Shown here piece after piece: positions 34,992 through 46,389 of a stretch of DNA of 64,000 nt. Below the pieces are notes generated by a model, which saw only the letters and a list, made by a program, of their open reading frames with translations, was not told the origin of the DNA and searched no databases. Where the stretch lies: the NCBI GenBank assembly GCA_030549175.1, contig JAUKUA010000004.1, positions 4,836,001 to 4,900,000 on the forward strand, written 5' to 3'. Every line of letters begins with the position of its first letter. Within the stretch, counting starts at the first letter, position 1. Both the position numbers and the translations under genes were made by a program. The DNA is from Lasiosphaeris hirsuta. Lineage: Eukaryota > Ascomycota > Sordariomycetes > Sordariales > Lasiosphaeriaceae.

Positions 34992-36395
34992 TCACTTGCT
35001 CTTCCTCTGCGCCTCCAAGAACCTCAAGTCCGCGCGGAACCCTTGACAGAACCCGCCCTCGGGATCAGCAAACGCCTCGGCGTACTTGAGCCCGAGACGC
35101 GCATACTTTAGCGCGCTCTCAGCATCGCCGGCGTTGTAGTAGATGCGCATAAACGCCTGGTAGTACTCGCCGACCTTGGTGTCAAGCCGCTCGACCTCGA
35201 CCGTCTCGACGAACTCGCGCGTCAGCTCGACCAGGTCGGCGTAGCTGACGCCCTCCTCCTGCATGGCGTAGTAGACCTCGACGAGGCGGTGGCGGCGGGC
35301 GTCCGAGGCGTCGCGCGCGGCCGCCGGCGCCGTGCACAGCGCGCACGTGCAGTTGAAGCCCCAGTTGGCGAGGGAGCGCAGCCGGTGCGTGGTAGGCATG
35401 CCCAGTGGGATGTCTGGGGGTGTTAGTAGGGGTGTTGTGAATGGGAACTTGAATGGAGGGGGACCGACAGCTGATGGTGATTTCCTCACCAGGGAGGATG
35501 TCGCGTGTGGCGACGGCGCGCATGGCGAGGTCGCTGCGGGTGAAACGGGGGAAGGCACTGCGTCGTCAGTGTCAACCGGCTCGGCACCGCGTAGGGGAAC
35601 TCACTTGGGATCACACGCGTGATTCAACCTCTACCTCGCATCAGTATCAACACCCCCAAACCCTCTCCCTCGACGAGCACTCACCGCAATCTCGGGATAC
35701 AACCCTTTCCCCTCCCTGTCCAGCACACGCACCCCGAACGCATTCGTCCGTACCACATCCTCGACGACATTCGCCCCCTCGCGACTCCGTGCTAGCCGGT
35801 CAACCCGCGCCCAATCCCCCACGCCCTCCACCCGCTTCCAGAACTTCGCCCCCTCAGCCGGCGCCTCCTCCTCCTCCGCCGGCAGGAACTCATTGTCGAC
35901 CAGCACCGCGGGCAAGCTGACCATGACAGTCTCAAACTTCTTGATCAGCCGCGTCGCGACAACCCCCATACCCTTGCCCCGCACGTTGACCACCTTGTAC
36001 CCGACCCGGGCCTCCTGCTCGCGACCCAGCACGCCGCCGACCGCCAGGTGGTCGCGGGCGTGCCAGGCGGGGCTGGGGTCGGCGACGGCGGCGGCGAGGC
36101 TGGCGGCGGCGTCGGGAGTGGTGAGCACCGACAGGCCGGCGCCGAGGTTGTAGGCGGCGGCGGTGTAGAGGCAGAACTTCTGGGCGGAGCCGACGGAGCG
36201 CGGCGTCAGGCAGTACGGTGCTGATGTCCAGGGCAGGCCGGCAGCCTCGGAGGCGGGCGAGTCATCGTCGAAGGGGATCGGGCAGGTGCCGGGCGGGGTG
36301 AAGGGGTGAAGCGGTAAGGGGGACTGGGTTTGCTGTGCGAGGGTGGTGAGGGTGGCGAGGGCCAGGGTCAGGAGGAGGGGTGGTGAGGGGGCCAT
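34992..36395 (-). CDS. SET-domain protein with N-terminal signal peptide
   Basis: Exons 36395-35685, 35630-35605, 35557-35469 and 35413-34992 give 415 aa. The protein starts with a hydrophobic signal (MAPSPPLLLTLALATLTTLA), unusual for a SET methyltransferase but seen in a group of fungal SET proteins. The SET domain opens with VGYKVVNVRGKGMGVVATRLI and includes the AdoMet-binding motif RLNHACDPN, the core residues of which are encoded by a 26-nt micro-exon. GEEITISYIPLGMP and a Cys-containing post-SET block (FNCTCALC) follow, with a helical C-terminal region. SET proteins methylate lysine; the target is unknown, and the signal raises the question of a secretory-pathway substrate. The ATG at 36395 was preferred over an upstream GTG. 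Confidence 0.8.
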
Positions 36396-38296
36396 GGTGT
36401 TGTTCACGGCGGTGGGATATTGGGTGTGAGATGCCTGCGACGGATGCTACATCATACCTGGGTGTTGACGTCCTGGTAGATGGTATACGCAGCAGAGGAC
36501 ACGTCCCGGGACGGCCCATTGGATTTCGGCATCGTTTCCAATTGGCTGTGAGCCGGCTCGGTTTTGCCATGATGGGGCAGACTGGCCAAGCAGCGTCATG
36601 CCCTGGGCACATCGAGTAGTGAATATAGCCGGCTTGGGATATATTGCTCGGCAATATGCTTTGCTTGGTAGCTGTGTCGCCAGCCGTTTGCGAGTTATGC
36701 AGGCCATCTGAGGGACTTGGGGAGCTGGGAATGAATGTGTTGGGGCTCCGTGATAGCACATGGTGTGTGTGACATGATAGAAGCAATTCCGATGCGGTGA
36801 TGCTGCGTGAGATCAAATGCTGTGCAACACTTAAGCCCGTCCCGAGTGTAACCTGGCCATGATCGGTAAGGTGGTGACAAAGCAAATAATAAATACATCA
36901 TGCCCCTGAATGTCTCTAGAAGAAGTGTGCACGCAGGAAATTAAGAGTGAGAATGTGGTGATATTCAGTGAGGTAAGCAGATTGCATCTTTTTGCTTGTT
37001 TTGGTGTTTCCATGCTGTTGGCCATGGCTGAGACATGCTGTCTAGACCAGGTCTAGAACAATCGAAACGGTGTGTGATCTCGATTGTCTTGGTTGAACAA
37101 TGAATGGGACAGGGCGGCTGTCGCGACTCGGGAGTGGACCAATTGGCGCCGCAAAGTCCCCGCCATGTTTCGTGTTGTTTTTCACGACATGGCACTTTGG
37201 CACCGCATCGATAGAAGCATGAGCCGATTAGGCGTTTCCTCGGCCGAGGATCGGCTATAACTGTCCTCAGGTAATGGTGTCCATTGCAGCCAAATGCGAA
37301 ATACCAATTGCTCGATAGCGATGTCAAAATTCGCGCATGAATCTGGCAGGTAGGCTCGATGCAACGTCAGATGCGTGAATGGTAGGATGTCTTGATCAGT
37401 TCATTTGCCCCAGGGGCGCCAATGAGATGGGACCAAAGGACTGCGGGGCACTTTTGGGGGGGGGGGGGGGGGGGGAATGCGAGCGTCGCCACTGGGACTG
37501 AAGAATTGCGCTGCAAAAGTCCCCAAAGTTCCGAGAAAAAAAGGTTCCAAAGTTCCCATCAGCGCACCCCGGGCCATGCAGCTAGCCCCGAGCACCACCA
37601 ACCTACCCAACTACCCTACCACCTGGGCACTACTAAACACGGCAATTGTCGACCCGGAACCTCCTAGACCCGATGCAGCGGCGTAGCCAGAATCACGGCT
37701 GCAAGGTTCCGCTCCGTTAGGTGGGCTTCCACCCAAGTGGCCCACCGGTGCACAACGGGCAGTCGCGATCTGCGAGGGTGGGATCCGACCCAGTTTTGGT
37801 CCTTCCGGGCCTTTGGTCAATGGTTGGATGATGGAGCATGCCCCCCCCCCCCCGCAGTTGCAGAATTACAGATGATGAATCTGACAGTCGGGGAGCCGAC
37901 CTTGGAAACAAGCTGAAACGGATAACTGGCCGTGATGCGCCCCCTCTTCGTTCTTCGTCCGGCCCCCGGCTCTTTCCCTCTCGCTCTCATCTGCTCCTAC
38001 CTAAACACCTCCAGGACGGCCTGGAAACATCACGCCACTGCAAGCACTGATCTGATCTTGCCCCTGTCAGCTGCCGAAAAGAAAAGAAAAAAACCGTGCG
38101 ACTTGCTTCGGCTGTGGAAAGTACCGCCGCGGCGTGGTGGGGGTGACCTGCCGAAACTTCAACTTCTTCAACTCGCCTCCGCGTGGATGCGAGTCAGGTC
38201 CGACTCGGTGCGCGAATAGTGCTCCCACTGGCAAATGCCATTAGTACCCCGAGTCCCAATACTCAATACCACAGCACCACACAACACACGCCCAAA
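36396..38296. other. intergenic, no gene seen
   Basis: About 1.9 kb between divergent SET and P450 genes. It includes a G tract at about 37457-37475 and a C tract near 37841-37853. No credible coding sequence. Confidence 0.45.
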
Positions 38297-39871
38297 ATGT
38301 CCGAGACAATATCGCAGCTGCTGTGCCGGCCCGCCGTGCTGGCCCCGGTTGTGCTCCTCGCCAGCTACCTCGTCTACAACCTCTTCCTCGCGCCGTCACG
38401 GCTCCCGAAGCTCCCTATCATCGGTGCGCGTGATGGCGAGTGGTTCCCGCTCCTGCGCGCGCGCTGGCGCAACCTCGCCGACTTCAAGGCAGCCGTGACC
38501 GAGGCCGACACACGGTACCGCGACACGGCGGCGCTGCTCCCTCTGGCGGGGTCGGGCAACATGGTGCTGCTGCCGCGGTCCGAGATCCAGTTCGTCACGG
38601 ACCAACCCGACTCGGTGCTCAACATGCACACGCAGGTGCTCGACTCGCTACAGATCGACTACACGTGCACCGACCCGTCGCTAGTGCACAACCCCGTCCA
38701 CCACAAGCTCATCACCACCACTCTAACCAACCAGGTCGGCAACCTGGTGCCCGACGTGGCCGACGAGACGGCCTACAGCGTCGGTAAGCAGTGGGGGCCC
38801 GACACCGAGTTCCACGAGCTGTGCGTCTACGACACCATGTGCCACGTTATCGGCGCAGTGACGAACCGCGTCTTTGTCGGCGACCCCAAGTGTCGCGACC
38901 CCGAACTGCTGCGGCTCGGCATGCACTACGCCAAGCTAGTGCCCGTGACGGCCCAGTTCCTGCGCATGGTGTGGCGCCCCATCCGACCGCTCATCGCCTT
39001 CTTCGCCACCATCCCGATCCACCTCGCGACGCGCCGCTTCGAGCGCGTCATGACCCCCGAGATCGACGCACGCCTGGCCGAGTACGATGCCCGCCTCCAG
39101 GACCCCGAGGGCAAGAGCCAGGGCGAGCGGAACGACTTTTTGCAGTGGACCATCCGTCAGGCCAAGGAGAGCGGCGATGCGTACATGTGGCGGCCGGCCA
39201 CGCTGGCGGGGCGCATCCTGCTGCTCAACTTTGCCGCCATCCACACCTCCTCCTTCAGCATCACCAACGCCATCCTAGACCTGGCGACCTCGCGGCCGGA
39301 GTACATTGACGAGCTGCGGGCCGAGATTGAGGGGGTGCTGGCCGAGTTCGGCGGCGAGTGGAACAAGCGCGCGCTGGCCAAGATGCAGAAGCTCGACAGC
39401 GTGCTGCGCGAGTCGGCGCGGCTCAACTCGTTTGTGACGATCGGGCTGTCGCGGCGCGTGGTGGCCAAGGAGGGTCTCACAACGCCGTCGGGCGTCAAGA
39501 TCCCGTACGGCGCCACCATCTCGGTGCCGAGCTACTCGGTGCTACAGGACGACGACGTGTACCCGGGCGCGCGCGAGTTTCAGCCGTTCCGCTTCTCGGA
39601 CGAGCGCAGCGACGAGAGCGTCGAGTACGTCAAGCGCGCGGCCAAGTCGTTTGCCACGACCAGCAAGGAGTACCTCGCCTTCGGCCACGGCCGCAACGCG
39701 TGCCCCGGCCGCTTCTTTGCCGCCAACGAGCTCAAGCTCATGCTCGCCCACATTGTCGTCAACTACGACTTTGAGATGCAGGATAGCCGGCCGCCGAACC
39801 AATGGTTCGGCATGAACAGGGTGCCGCCCATGAAGGCGACGATTCGCGTCAGGAGGAGGGTCAAGGCGTAG
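38297..39871 (+). CDS. cytochrome P450 monooxygenase (intronless)
   Basis: A single uninterrupted frame of 524 aa. The N-terminal membrane anchor (VLAPVVLLASYLVYNLFLAP, residues ~14-33) is followed by a short proline region, as in ER-bound fungal P450s. The K-helix ExxR is in LRESARLNS (about residue 374), the PERF-like region is EFQPFRFSDE, and the heme loop is FGHGRNACPGRFFA with the Cys ligand near residue 468. The I-helix region is LNFAAIHTSSFSITN, as in ent-kaurene-oxidase-like and related fungal P450 families. These are often in secondary-metabolite pathways, but no synthase gene is nearby. It ends close to a long T tract (39888-39913). Confidence 0.9.
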   Translation: MSETISQLLCRPAVLAPVVLLASYLVYNLFLAPSRLPKLPIIGARDGEWFPLLRARWRNLADFKAAVTEADTRYRDTAALLPLAGSGNMVLLPRSEIQFVTDQPDSVLNMHTQVLDSLQIDYTCTDPSLVHNPVHHKLITTTLTNQVGNLVPDVADETAYSVGKQWGPDTEFHELCVYDTMCHVIGAVTNRVFVGDPKCRDPELLRLGMHYAKLVPVTAQFLRMVWRPIRPLIAFFATIPIHLATRRFERVMTPEIDARLAEYDARLQDPEGKSQGERNDFLQWTIRQAKESGDAYMWRPATLAGRILLLNFAAIHTSSFSITNAILDLATSRPEYIDELRAEIEGVLAEFGGEWNKRALAKMQKLDSVLRESARLNSFVTIGLSRRVVAKEGLTTPSGVKIPYGATISVPSYSVLQDDDVYPGAREFQPFRFSDERSDESVEYVKRAAKSFATTSKEYLAFGHGRNACPGRFFAANELKLMLAHIVVNYDFEMQDSRPPNQWFGMNRVPPMKATIRVRRRVKA

Positions 39872-40238
39872 GTTGGCCTCGTTCTGTTTTTTTTTTTTTT
39901 TTTTTTTTTTTTTGGTAAAACGATGATTTTTCTGGAGTTGGGCGCTGGGCGGGGCATACGTCGTGAGTACTGCTGCTAGTATTCGCGAGCCGTGATATAC
40001 AAACGTGGGAAGTAGCATTTATTTGGCTAGAAATGATAAGACAACATGTCATTGTCTCCAACATATTACCACACCTGGCTTTTCTGCTCCTGAATAAAAC
40101 TCCAAGCATGCAACACTCTCCCCCCTCCTGACCTGTTTTAACCAAAAATCCTCAGACTGACCCAACCCGTTACGGAGCCGACATCTAACCCCCCCCCCCC
40201 TCTCGTTAGCCCCACTCTTGCAGAGAGAAGAGGGAACA
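39872..40238. terminator. convergent 3' region
   Basis: A spacer between the converging P450 and DUF3237 genes, with a T run of more than 20 bases just after the P450 stop and a C run near 40190-40200. Confidence 0.35.
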
Positions 40239-40724
40239 TCAAGCACTCACCTGCCAGGTATCGATGGACAGGGTGTTTCCCGTCAACTTGATAATCCCAA
40301 TCGCCACAATCGTATTCAGCCAATAATACTTCTCACTCCCCGTCTCGTAGGCCAGTCGCACAAAGGCCGTGCCGTCGGGCTGCGTCGACCCGGTCTCGGT
40401 CACCTGGATATACGCGCCGTCATCCGTCTTGAAGGTCTGCCGTACATCGGCCGTCACGGTTCCGTTCGCGTCGATCAACGCCCAATCACCTCCGATCGGG
40501 ACCACGGTGCCCTTGAGCTTGGGCCCGGAAAAGTTGCCTCCCACGATCGGTACTACCAGCCGGTACCCACGTGGCCCCAACCCCACGGGCGCCGCCTCGC
40601 CGCCCGTAATGTTTACCGTGTACAGGTACGTCAGCCCGGGCGCCTTGGGATGTTTCGAGGTCGTCGTAGCGGCGGTGAGGGAGAGGAGGGAGAGGAGGGT
40701 GGTGAGGATGGTGACGGTCTTCAT
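40239..40724 (-). CDS. secreted DUF3237-family protein
   Basis: The frame from ATG 40724 gives 161 aa. A signal peptide (MKTVTILTTLLSLLSLTAAT) precedes a compact beta-rich domain with GPRGYRLVVPIVGGNFSGP, then KGTVVPIGGDWALIDANG and QVTETGSTQPDG, the usual DUF3237 blocks. The fold is known from bacterial and fungal proteins but has no agreed activity. The 3' end is uncertain: the frame reads DTWQ then a perfect GTGAGT donor before its stop at 40239, so a short second exon downstream (for example after the CAG near 40160) is possible. A TATA box sits about 100 bp upstream. Confidence 0.72.
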   Translation of the reverse strand: MKTVTILTTLLSLLSLTAATTTSKHPKAPGLTYLYTVNITGGEAAPVGLGPRGYRLVVPIVGGNFSGPKLKGTVVPIGGDWALIDANGTVTADVRQTFKTDDGAYIQVTETGSTQPDGTAFVRLAYETGSEKYYWLNTIVAIGIIKLTGNTLSIDTWQVSA

Positions 40725-40823
40725 TTTGGAAGGGGGGTAGTGGTGATGGCTTGGGGGGGGGTTGCTGGTGGGAAGAATGGGTATGCGATCGCCAGGCACC
40801 TCGAGCCCCGGTGCGCCACAACT

Positions 40824-40831
40824 CTTTATAA
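40824..40831 (-). promoter_or_regulatory. TATA-like element of the DUF3237 gene
   Basis: TTATAAAG on the minus strand, 100 bp upstream of the ATG at 40724. Confidence 0.45.
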
Positions 40832-41559
40832 CTCTGGGCCCATCCCCCATCATCAGCATCTGGCGATGTGATTTCCCAAGTCCGAGGCGGTGTCGTTACA
40901 CTAGTATCGCCTCGGCGCGTCTAGCGAGCGAGCCGCGGTGAGATTGGGGCATCACGCCTTCCATCGCGCCCATCGAGTCCGAACAGACCCAGAGTTAGCT
41001 CCGATCTAGGCAGTCGGGGAGCATTCGGCTGACACACCGGGGCCCAGGCTGCATGAATATTGGGTCGCTTCGCTCCGCCTGTTGGTCGCCTCGAAGGGCC
41101 GCCCGCCGCGCTGATTGGCCGGCCGCGGCGGGAGCGGTTGGTTCATTGGCCCTGCAAAGCTACCGTTGCATGCCGCCCGTGTCCTGTGATGCTGAGATAT
41201 ACGGCCAGGGCACTGGAGAGATACTATAGTAGTGGGTGGCGCGAGCGACGGGTCTTGCCGTGGTCATGACAAATATATGTACGAATACCTCTATCGGTGT
41301 CTGAAAGGAAAGTATCATTTCCGGTTGCCTCAAAGAGTGAGCAGAGGATGGTCTGTTCGGGAACAAGTTTAATGAGCTACCAGAGTCTTTAGTTTTTGGT
41401 AGCCGGGCATTACCAACGCTGTTGATCTTACCTACACTTGATGTAAGAATTAGGAGAGTCCGAGGCCACGCGCACATCTTGATCGGCCATGATGTCTGGT
41501 AGAAGCGTAGTGTCGCTGCTAGCACGCAAGCATGGCCTATGAACATATCACTCCCTCCT

Positions 41560-41900
41560 TGCGTCGTATAATCCAACGTGGACATGGAGGGGCCGTCAAC
41601 CAGTCTTCTGAGCAGTGCTGCGCTGGGGAATGCAGCGCCGGTATTTTCTGGTCCAATCGACACGTTTCTCCCTCTGAAGATGCGGAATACTATACGTAGG
41701 TCTTGAACGTGCTCCTGCAGTGTAGGTGATCCCGCCACGGTGTCATCGCAGTAAACTTGTGTTGCATCGACATCGTCCAGAGAGATATCCACCCACGTTT
41801 GTGGACGCGGTTATTCACAGCTCGATTATGTGCGTGGGAAAGGCCTTTTAAATGGATATTCAAATGCCCTTCATGATGGATGGTAGGGAGGCCTTGTGTG
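41560..41900 (-). mobile_element. Ty3/gypsy reverse transcriptase relic
   Basis: Two overlapping minus-strand frames carry a short piece of a Ty3/gypsy reverse transcriptase palm domain. KGLSHAHNRAVNNRVHKRG (about 41850) corresponds to the SPAHVQR segment. After a frame change comes VYCDDTVAGSPTLQEHVQDL (YxDD box as YCDD), then FRIFRGRNVSIGPENTGAAF and LRRLVDGPSMST. No LTRs, integrase or RNase H remain nearby. It is far too short to be active. Confidence 0.7.
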
Positions 41901-42059
41901 CGTTTCAAAGTACTCGTTTTTGATGCTGGAAAGCTGAGGGTTTCCAAACCTCCCATTGGGCCTTGAAGGAGGAAGGCCACACGCCAACAAACAAAGGGGA
42001 TGGATTGTGGGTTATGTAATGTGCTAATTGATGCGATAACATCACCTACGTCTACCAAC

Positions 42060-43634
42060 GCACACTAGTCTAGCTGCTGCCGTACTTTCCGTACTCGACA
42101 TTTATCCACCCACGATGCACAACTCCAGGCTGGCGGCGAGGGTGACAACCAGATCAAGACTCGGAAGCTCGGCCGGCCTTGCCAACCACCAGCCCGTAGT
42201 CATATGATGCCAGCACCGTAGCCCGCAGCTGCCTGCAGCCGCACAATCAAGAATCAAACAGAATCCATTCTCAATCAAGTCAAGCAACGGACCCCCCCTC
42301 CGAGAAGTGACGAGAGACATGACCTAGCCGCTCTCTCGTCCTCTGGAGAAGACGTGTAAAAAGAAAGAAAAGGCCGCCAGCCCAGCCCAAGAGCGCTGAT
42401 TGGTGCGGGTTCAGGGAAAGGCAATAGCACGCACGGCTAGTTGATGATATCGCACAAAGACTCACCGTCTTGGCTCCCATCTGACGCCAAGCCGGCACTG
42501 ACACCCGTCGACCTGCCTCTGCCCTCCATCCATCGCCCATCTGCCGGAGCGAGATAAGGCACGGGGACGAGGAGGAGATGCAGGCCACGGCGGGGTGCTA
42601 TACCCAGGAGGATGTGAGATGCGTACTTGAGAGTGGAGAGCTGGCCCGTTTACGTAGCTTGGGATAGGGGAACTGGGTCGTTTTTGAGAGTCTGGCAAGT
42701 TCATGGAGCTGGGGTATCTTCAAGTTCCTCACCAGGTTCCTCGCGACCTGGCAACTCCGCTGGGGTTTTCCTCTCGCGGCCGGGAGAAGTGGCAGCGACG
42801 ACGCCCAACCTCTCTCGCCGACCCATATGAGGGATCTCAGAAATAAGTAGCCATCACCGCTGCTTATCTCCCATCCTGACCACGTCCTCAGCAAATTAAT
42901 CAAAGCGCAAGCGCCCTCCCAACACGCGCCGGAAAGCCATGTGCCGATCAGGTACGATACGTCATGACCCCCGGCCGCTGTATTTAACAAGCTTGGCCGC
43001 GCGGAGGGTAAAAGGGGTGATCCCAGCCGCGCGAGTTGCCGAGCTTGCCGGGGGATGGCGGCCGCGACGGCCAAACCCACGATGTACGATGTCCACGGCG
43101 CGACCAGAGGGCGTCCGTCATATCGGAGAATTAGCACGAGCGCTTGGCGCCAGGAAACCAAGACTGGCGTCAACGCTTTCCGCCCTGTCGCCTATTTAGG
43201 CTTGTGTTTTACCCGCACCTACAACACCGCCGTCCACCAACCGGCCGTCGCGGAGTTAATACGCACCACTGCACGCTGCGCACAGAAACTTGGAGGGACC
43301 TGCATATTGCGGGGTCCCCCTAATAAGATCCCGCGGCTCTGCCCAAGGTGCTCATTATACGTTATCAACCAGCGATGTGCTGCTCGACCGGCGCGGTGCC
43401 GGGCGGGAGCTGGGCGTGCCCTCGACGAGAGACGGGAGCAGGACCAGGAGTCGGATACAAATAGGACGGGCGGGAAGCTGACTGGACAGAACCGGGATGG
43501 CTGAGGAAACCTGAAACTGGCTTGACTGGGAAGCCATTCGTCGATTGGGCCGTTGATCACTTGTGTACGGTGAACAACCCGGTAAAGAAGACACATCACC
43601 AAGGATCGACACGAGCAGATCCCACAGGACGGCC
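42060..43634. other. intergenic, no gene seen
   Basis: About 1.6 kb upstream of the repeat glycoprotein gene. ORFs on both strands lack recognisable content. Part may be further transposon debris. Confidence 0.4.
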
Positions 43635-44782
43635 ATGAAGTCCATCTCGCTGCTCGCCGCGGTGGGCCTGCTGGCTGGGCAGGTCCTTGCCCTGCTCAAC
43701 TGCACCGTCGCCGCCCCCACCCTAACCAAGCGGCTCTGCGAGTCCGACTCGTGCGCGAGCTACGGCACCGTGGCTATGGGTGCCAACATCCACGCGGCCT
43801 GCCGCGCTGACTGCAGCACCGACGACGAGTAAGTCAACCTAACCCGACCCAACCCAACCCAACCCACCCCCCGGGGGGGGGAGGGGGGGGTTGGGGAGGG
43901 GCTCGGCGACGACGCCACAACTAAAACCGAAACAGCCCCTGGCTCAAGCTCTACGACGGCTCCTACGTCCGCGCCACCAGCGAGACGGTGTCGGGATGCC
44001 GCCATTTCTGCCAACCCTACTCCGTCCTCGGTATGTCGTTTTGTCCCTATGCCACGGCGGGAATCAGCTAACTAGTGTCTGCAGGTCTGCCCCGCTGCAA
44101 CGACGGCGCGGGAGCCGCCAGCTGCACCGCATCGGCGCTGCTCAAGCGGCAGCCAAAGCCGGTGACCTTTGAGCCGGTGCCCATCCCGGCCATCGCGACA
44201 CTGTGCAACATCTCGGTGGCGCGCACACGCAGTGTCGGTGGTGGCACCGTGCTCCGCCGGTACGTGCCGCACTTCACTAACGAGACGGCACCGGGCAGCG
44301 CCACGGCTCTGCTGTCGCGGGCGCCGCCGGTGAATGCGACGGCCATCGTGGAGCGCAGCACGGTCAACACGACAATTCCGACGCGCTCGGCGCTGATACG
44401 CCGCGGGCCGTACGTCAACACCACCATCGCCGTCCGCAGCTGGAACTCGACCCTGCTCACCCGCGAGGCCAACCTCAACGCGACGGCTTTGCTCCAGACT
44501 CGCGCGGTCAACATCACCATCCCCCACCGTATGGTCCACATCCGTGCGCCGTACCTCAACACCACGGGCTTGGCGGCCCGCGCCGTGAACAACGCCACCA
44601 TCGGGGGACGCACCGTGACTGTGTCGCGGGAGGCGCCGTATCTCAACACCACGCTGCCGCAGGTGCACGCGCGGAGCCTGACGAATGCAACCTTCACCAA
44701 CGGGACGGCGACAGTGGAGGCAGTGGTGGAGAAGAGGATGCCGCCAACCATGGTCAAGCTGCCAGCTCATTTCCTGGCTTGA
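43635..44782 (+). CDS. secreted Arg-delimited N-glycosylation-repeat protein
   Basis: Exons 43635-43828, 43936-44030 and 44085-44782 give 328 aa. A signal peptide (MKSISLLAAVGLLAGQVLAL) is followed by a Cys-rich part of about 120 residues (CESDSCASYG, CRADCSTDD, CRHFCQP, CNDGAGAASC). The remaining ~200 residues form a degenerate repeat: about 11 units of 9-21 residues, each starting with Arg and holding one NxT/S sequon near (V/L)N(T/A)T(I/A), for example RGPYVNTTIAV, RAPYLNTTGLAA and REAPYLNTTLPQVHA. Around a dozen potential N-glycosylation sites result, and KR dipeptides (LLKRQ, VEKRM) flank the repeat region. Intron 1 holds an ACCCA-type microsatellite and C/G tracts. I do not recognise the family. 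Expected location: extracellular or wall. Confidence 0.75.
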
Positions 44783-46389
44783 GGTGGGGCTCGGGCTGAT
44801 GGGGGATACTGTCGTTATCACGTTTTTGGGGTGGATGTCTGATGCCTTTTCGGCGGTATTGTAGATGTTTCGTTTCGAGTAGGATTGGGGTTTACGGTAT
44901 CCGTTTGTTGACGGCATTGGTGGCGGTGCACTTTTGTTCTCTGCTGGAGACGAATCTGGGCACACCAAATTTCCATTTTCGTACTTTGCCCACGTGACAT
45001 TGCTCACCATGGCTCAGGCCTGGCTCAGGCCCGGCTCAGTCTCTGCTCTGGATTTGCTCGGGCTTGCTCACCTTTTGCTCACCCTAATTAGCATTCTCGG
45101 CGGGCTGCGACACAGCATGCTGACCTGCTTCAACTCTAGCTGAGTAGGCCCAGAATTGGTGCCATTTTGGAAAATAAGCAATCTTGCCTTACCACTTGCA
45201 TTCAAATTCGTATTCCTTACCTGTATTCCTTACCTAAGCGTGTATGATACGAGTACAGTATCGATGGATTAGACAAGTAAATAAGTAGATAGATAAGAGG
45301 ATGGATGGGCAGTGAATGACTTCCTCATGGCCCTAGCGCCCACCTGGGCCTACATCTTGCGCCTGGCCGGGAGCCATTCCCAACCTCCTCTTCTTCGTCA
45401 CCCAATATACTCTACTTCACGGAATACAGCACAATTGCCAGTATTTACGTGATTTGAGTCAGGGTCGCCAGATAATCCTATTAGTGTAACTTGGGTTATG
45501 GGTCGACGAGGGTGGTGCACATCAAGTAGCGGAATGGGATTATCACCACAATTAGCACGAGGTAAGTGGGGTGGCGATTGATCAATTAAAGCCTGTCCTT
45601 CTGGTCTGGCGATAGCCAGACCGTCTACCCTCATGGTGGTCAGTAGCGACTAAACTGACTACGTCAGCTTGGCAAGCCACACCGCCTCGCAGAATGCTAA
45701 TCCAATCGACCGCCAGCACCGCGACAGTCAGTGCGTGTTGTATTCGCGTGTAAGTGAATGCGGGGTGCTTGGATACCTTTTTAACGCCTTGTCTGTCGCT
45801 GATTGGGTTTCGACACAGCCACTAATAAGGCTGTGGCTAGGTCTGAAACGGACCGCTGGCGTTTAGCTTGGGGATGATACCAAGCTGAAATTGCGAGTGG
45901 GTTTTAGGTGCCTAAACCACCTGGCATGTACCTGTCGTCAATTTCTTTGCGTCCAGTGCAGGCCTAGAGGTTAAGCCTGGCGGTGACGTATTGCTGATTG
46001 AAGATAACAGCTATAGCTAATCAGATCTCCAGTTCCTGTATGTTGTTGTTTTCACTATGCCTACTATTATGTTTTCTTCGGTTGCTACAGACCTATGCTT
46101 TACATCAAAGCTGCCCTGAGCAATTTCCAAGTTTGTGCGTGACCCTGAGCCGCCCTGATCTAGGGTGGCTATGGGTGAGCTTGGCCTACACAGCAGTAAC
46201 CCAGCTTGGTACCTCGACTAAAAGTCGTCAAATCAGCTTCGCTGTCTAGATGGCCAGGACCCCGGAACTTCTTTCTAGCTACACCTCTCGTCACCATCAG
46301 TGCTACCGCGTTGCCATGCAAGCTTTGTCTACTTCATAAGTGCTTCGAAGGCCTCGTCCAACTTCCGATTGTTTTTCTGCGTCCACTGC
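44783..46389. other. repeat-poor to repeat-like intergenic DNA
   Basis: About 1.6 kb without genes. The right part includes copy A of a diverged repeat (46091-46206). Confidence 0.4.
46091..46206. repeat. diverged direct repeat, copy A
   Basis: Aligns over about 116 bp with 47612-47728; shared blocks include GTTTGTGCGT, CTGATCTAGGGT and GTGAGC. Most differences are C/T or G/A. Confidence 0.6.

Noticed and set aside
20237..39871. A secondary-metabolite cluster around the P450, MFS and reductase
   Set aside because: No polyketide, peptide or terpene synthase is present, and the three genes are separated by unrelated genes over 20 kb.
43838..43900. Telomere-like CCTAACCC/ACCCA run
   Set aside because: It lies inside an intron of the sequon-repeat gene, the units drift from the telomere repeat, and it is short. 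It is a microsatellite, not an internal telomere.
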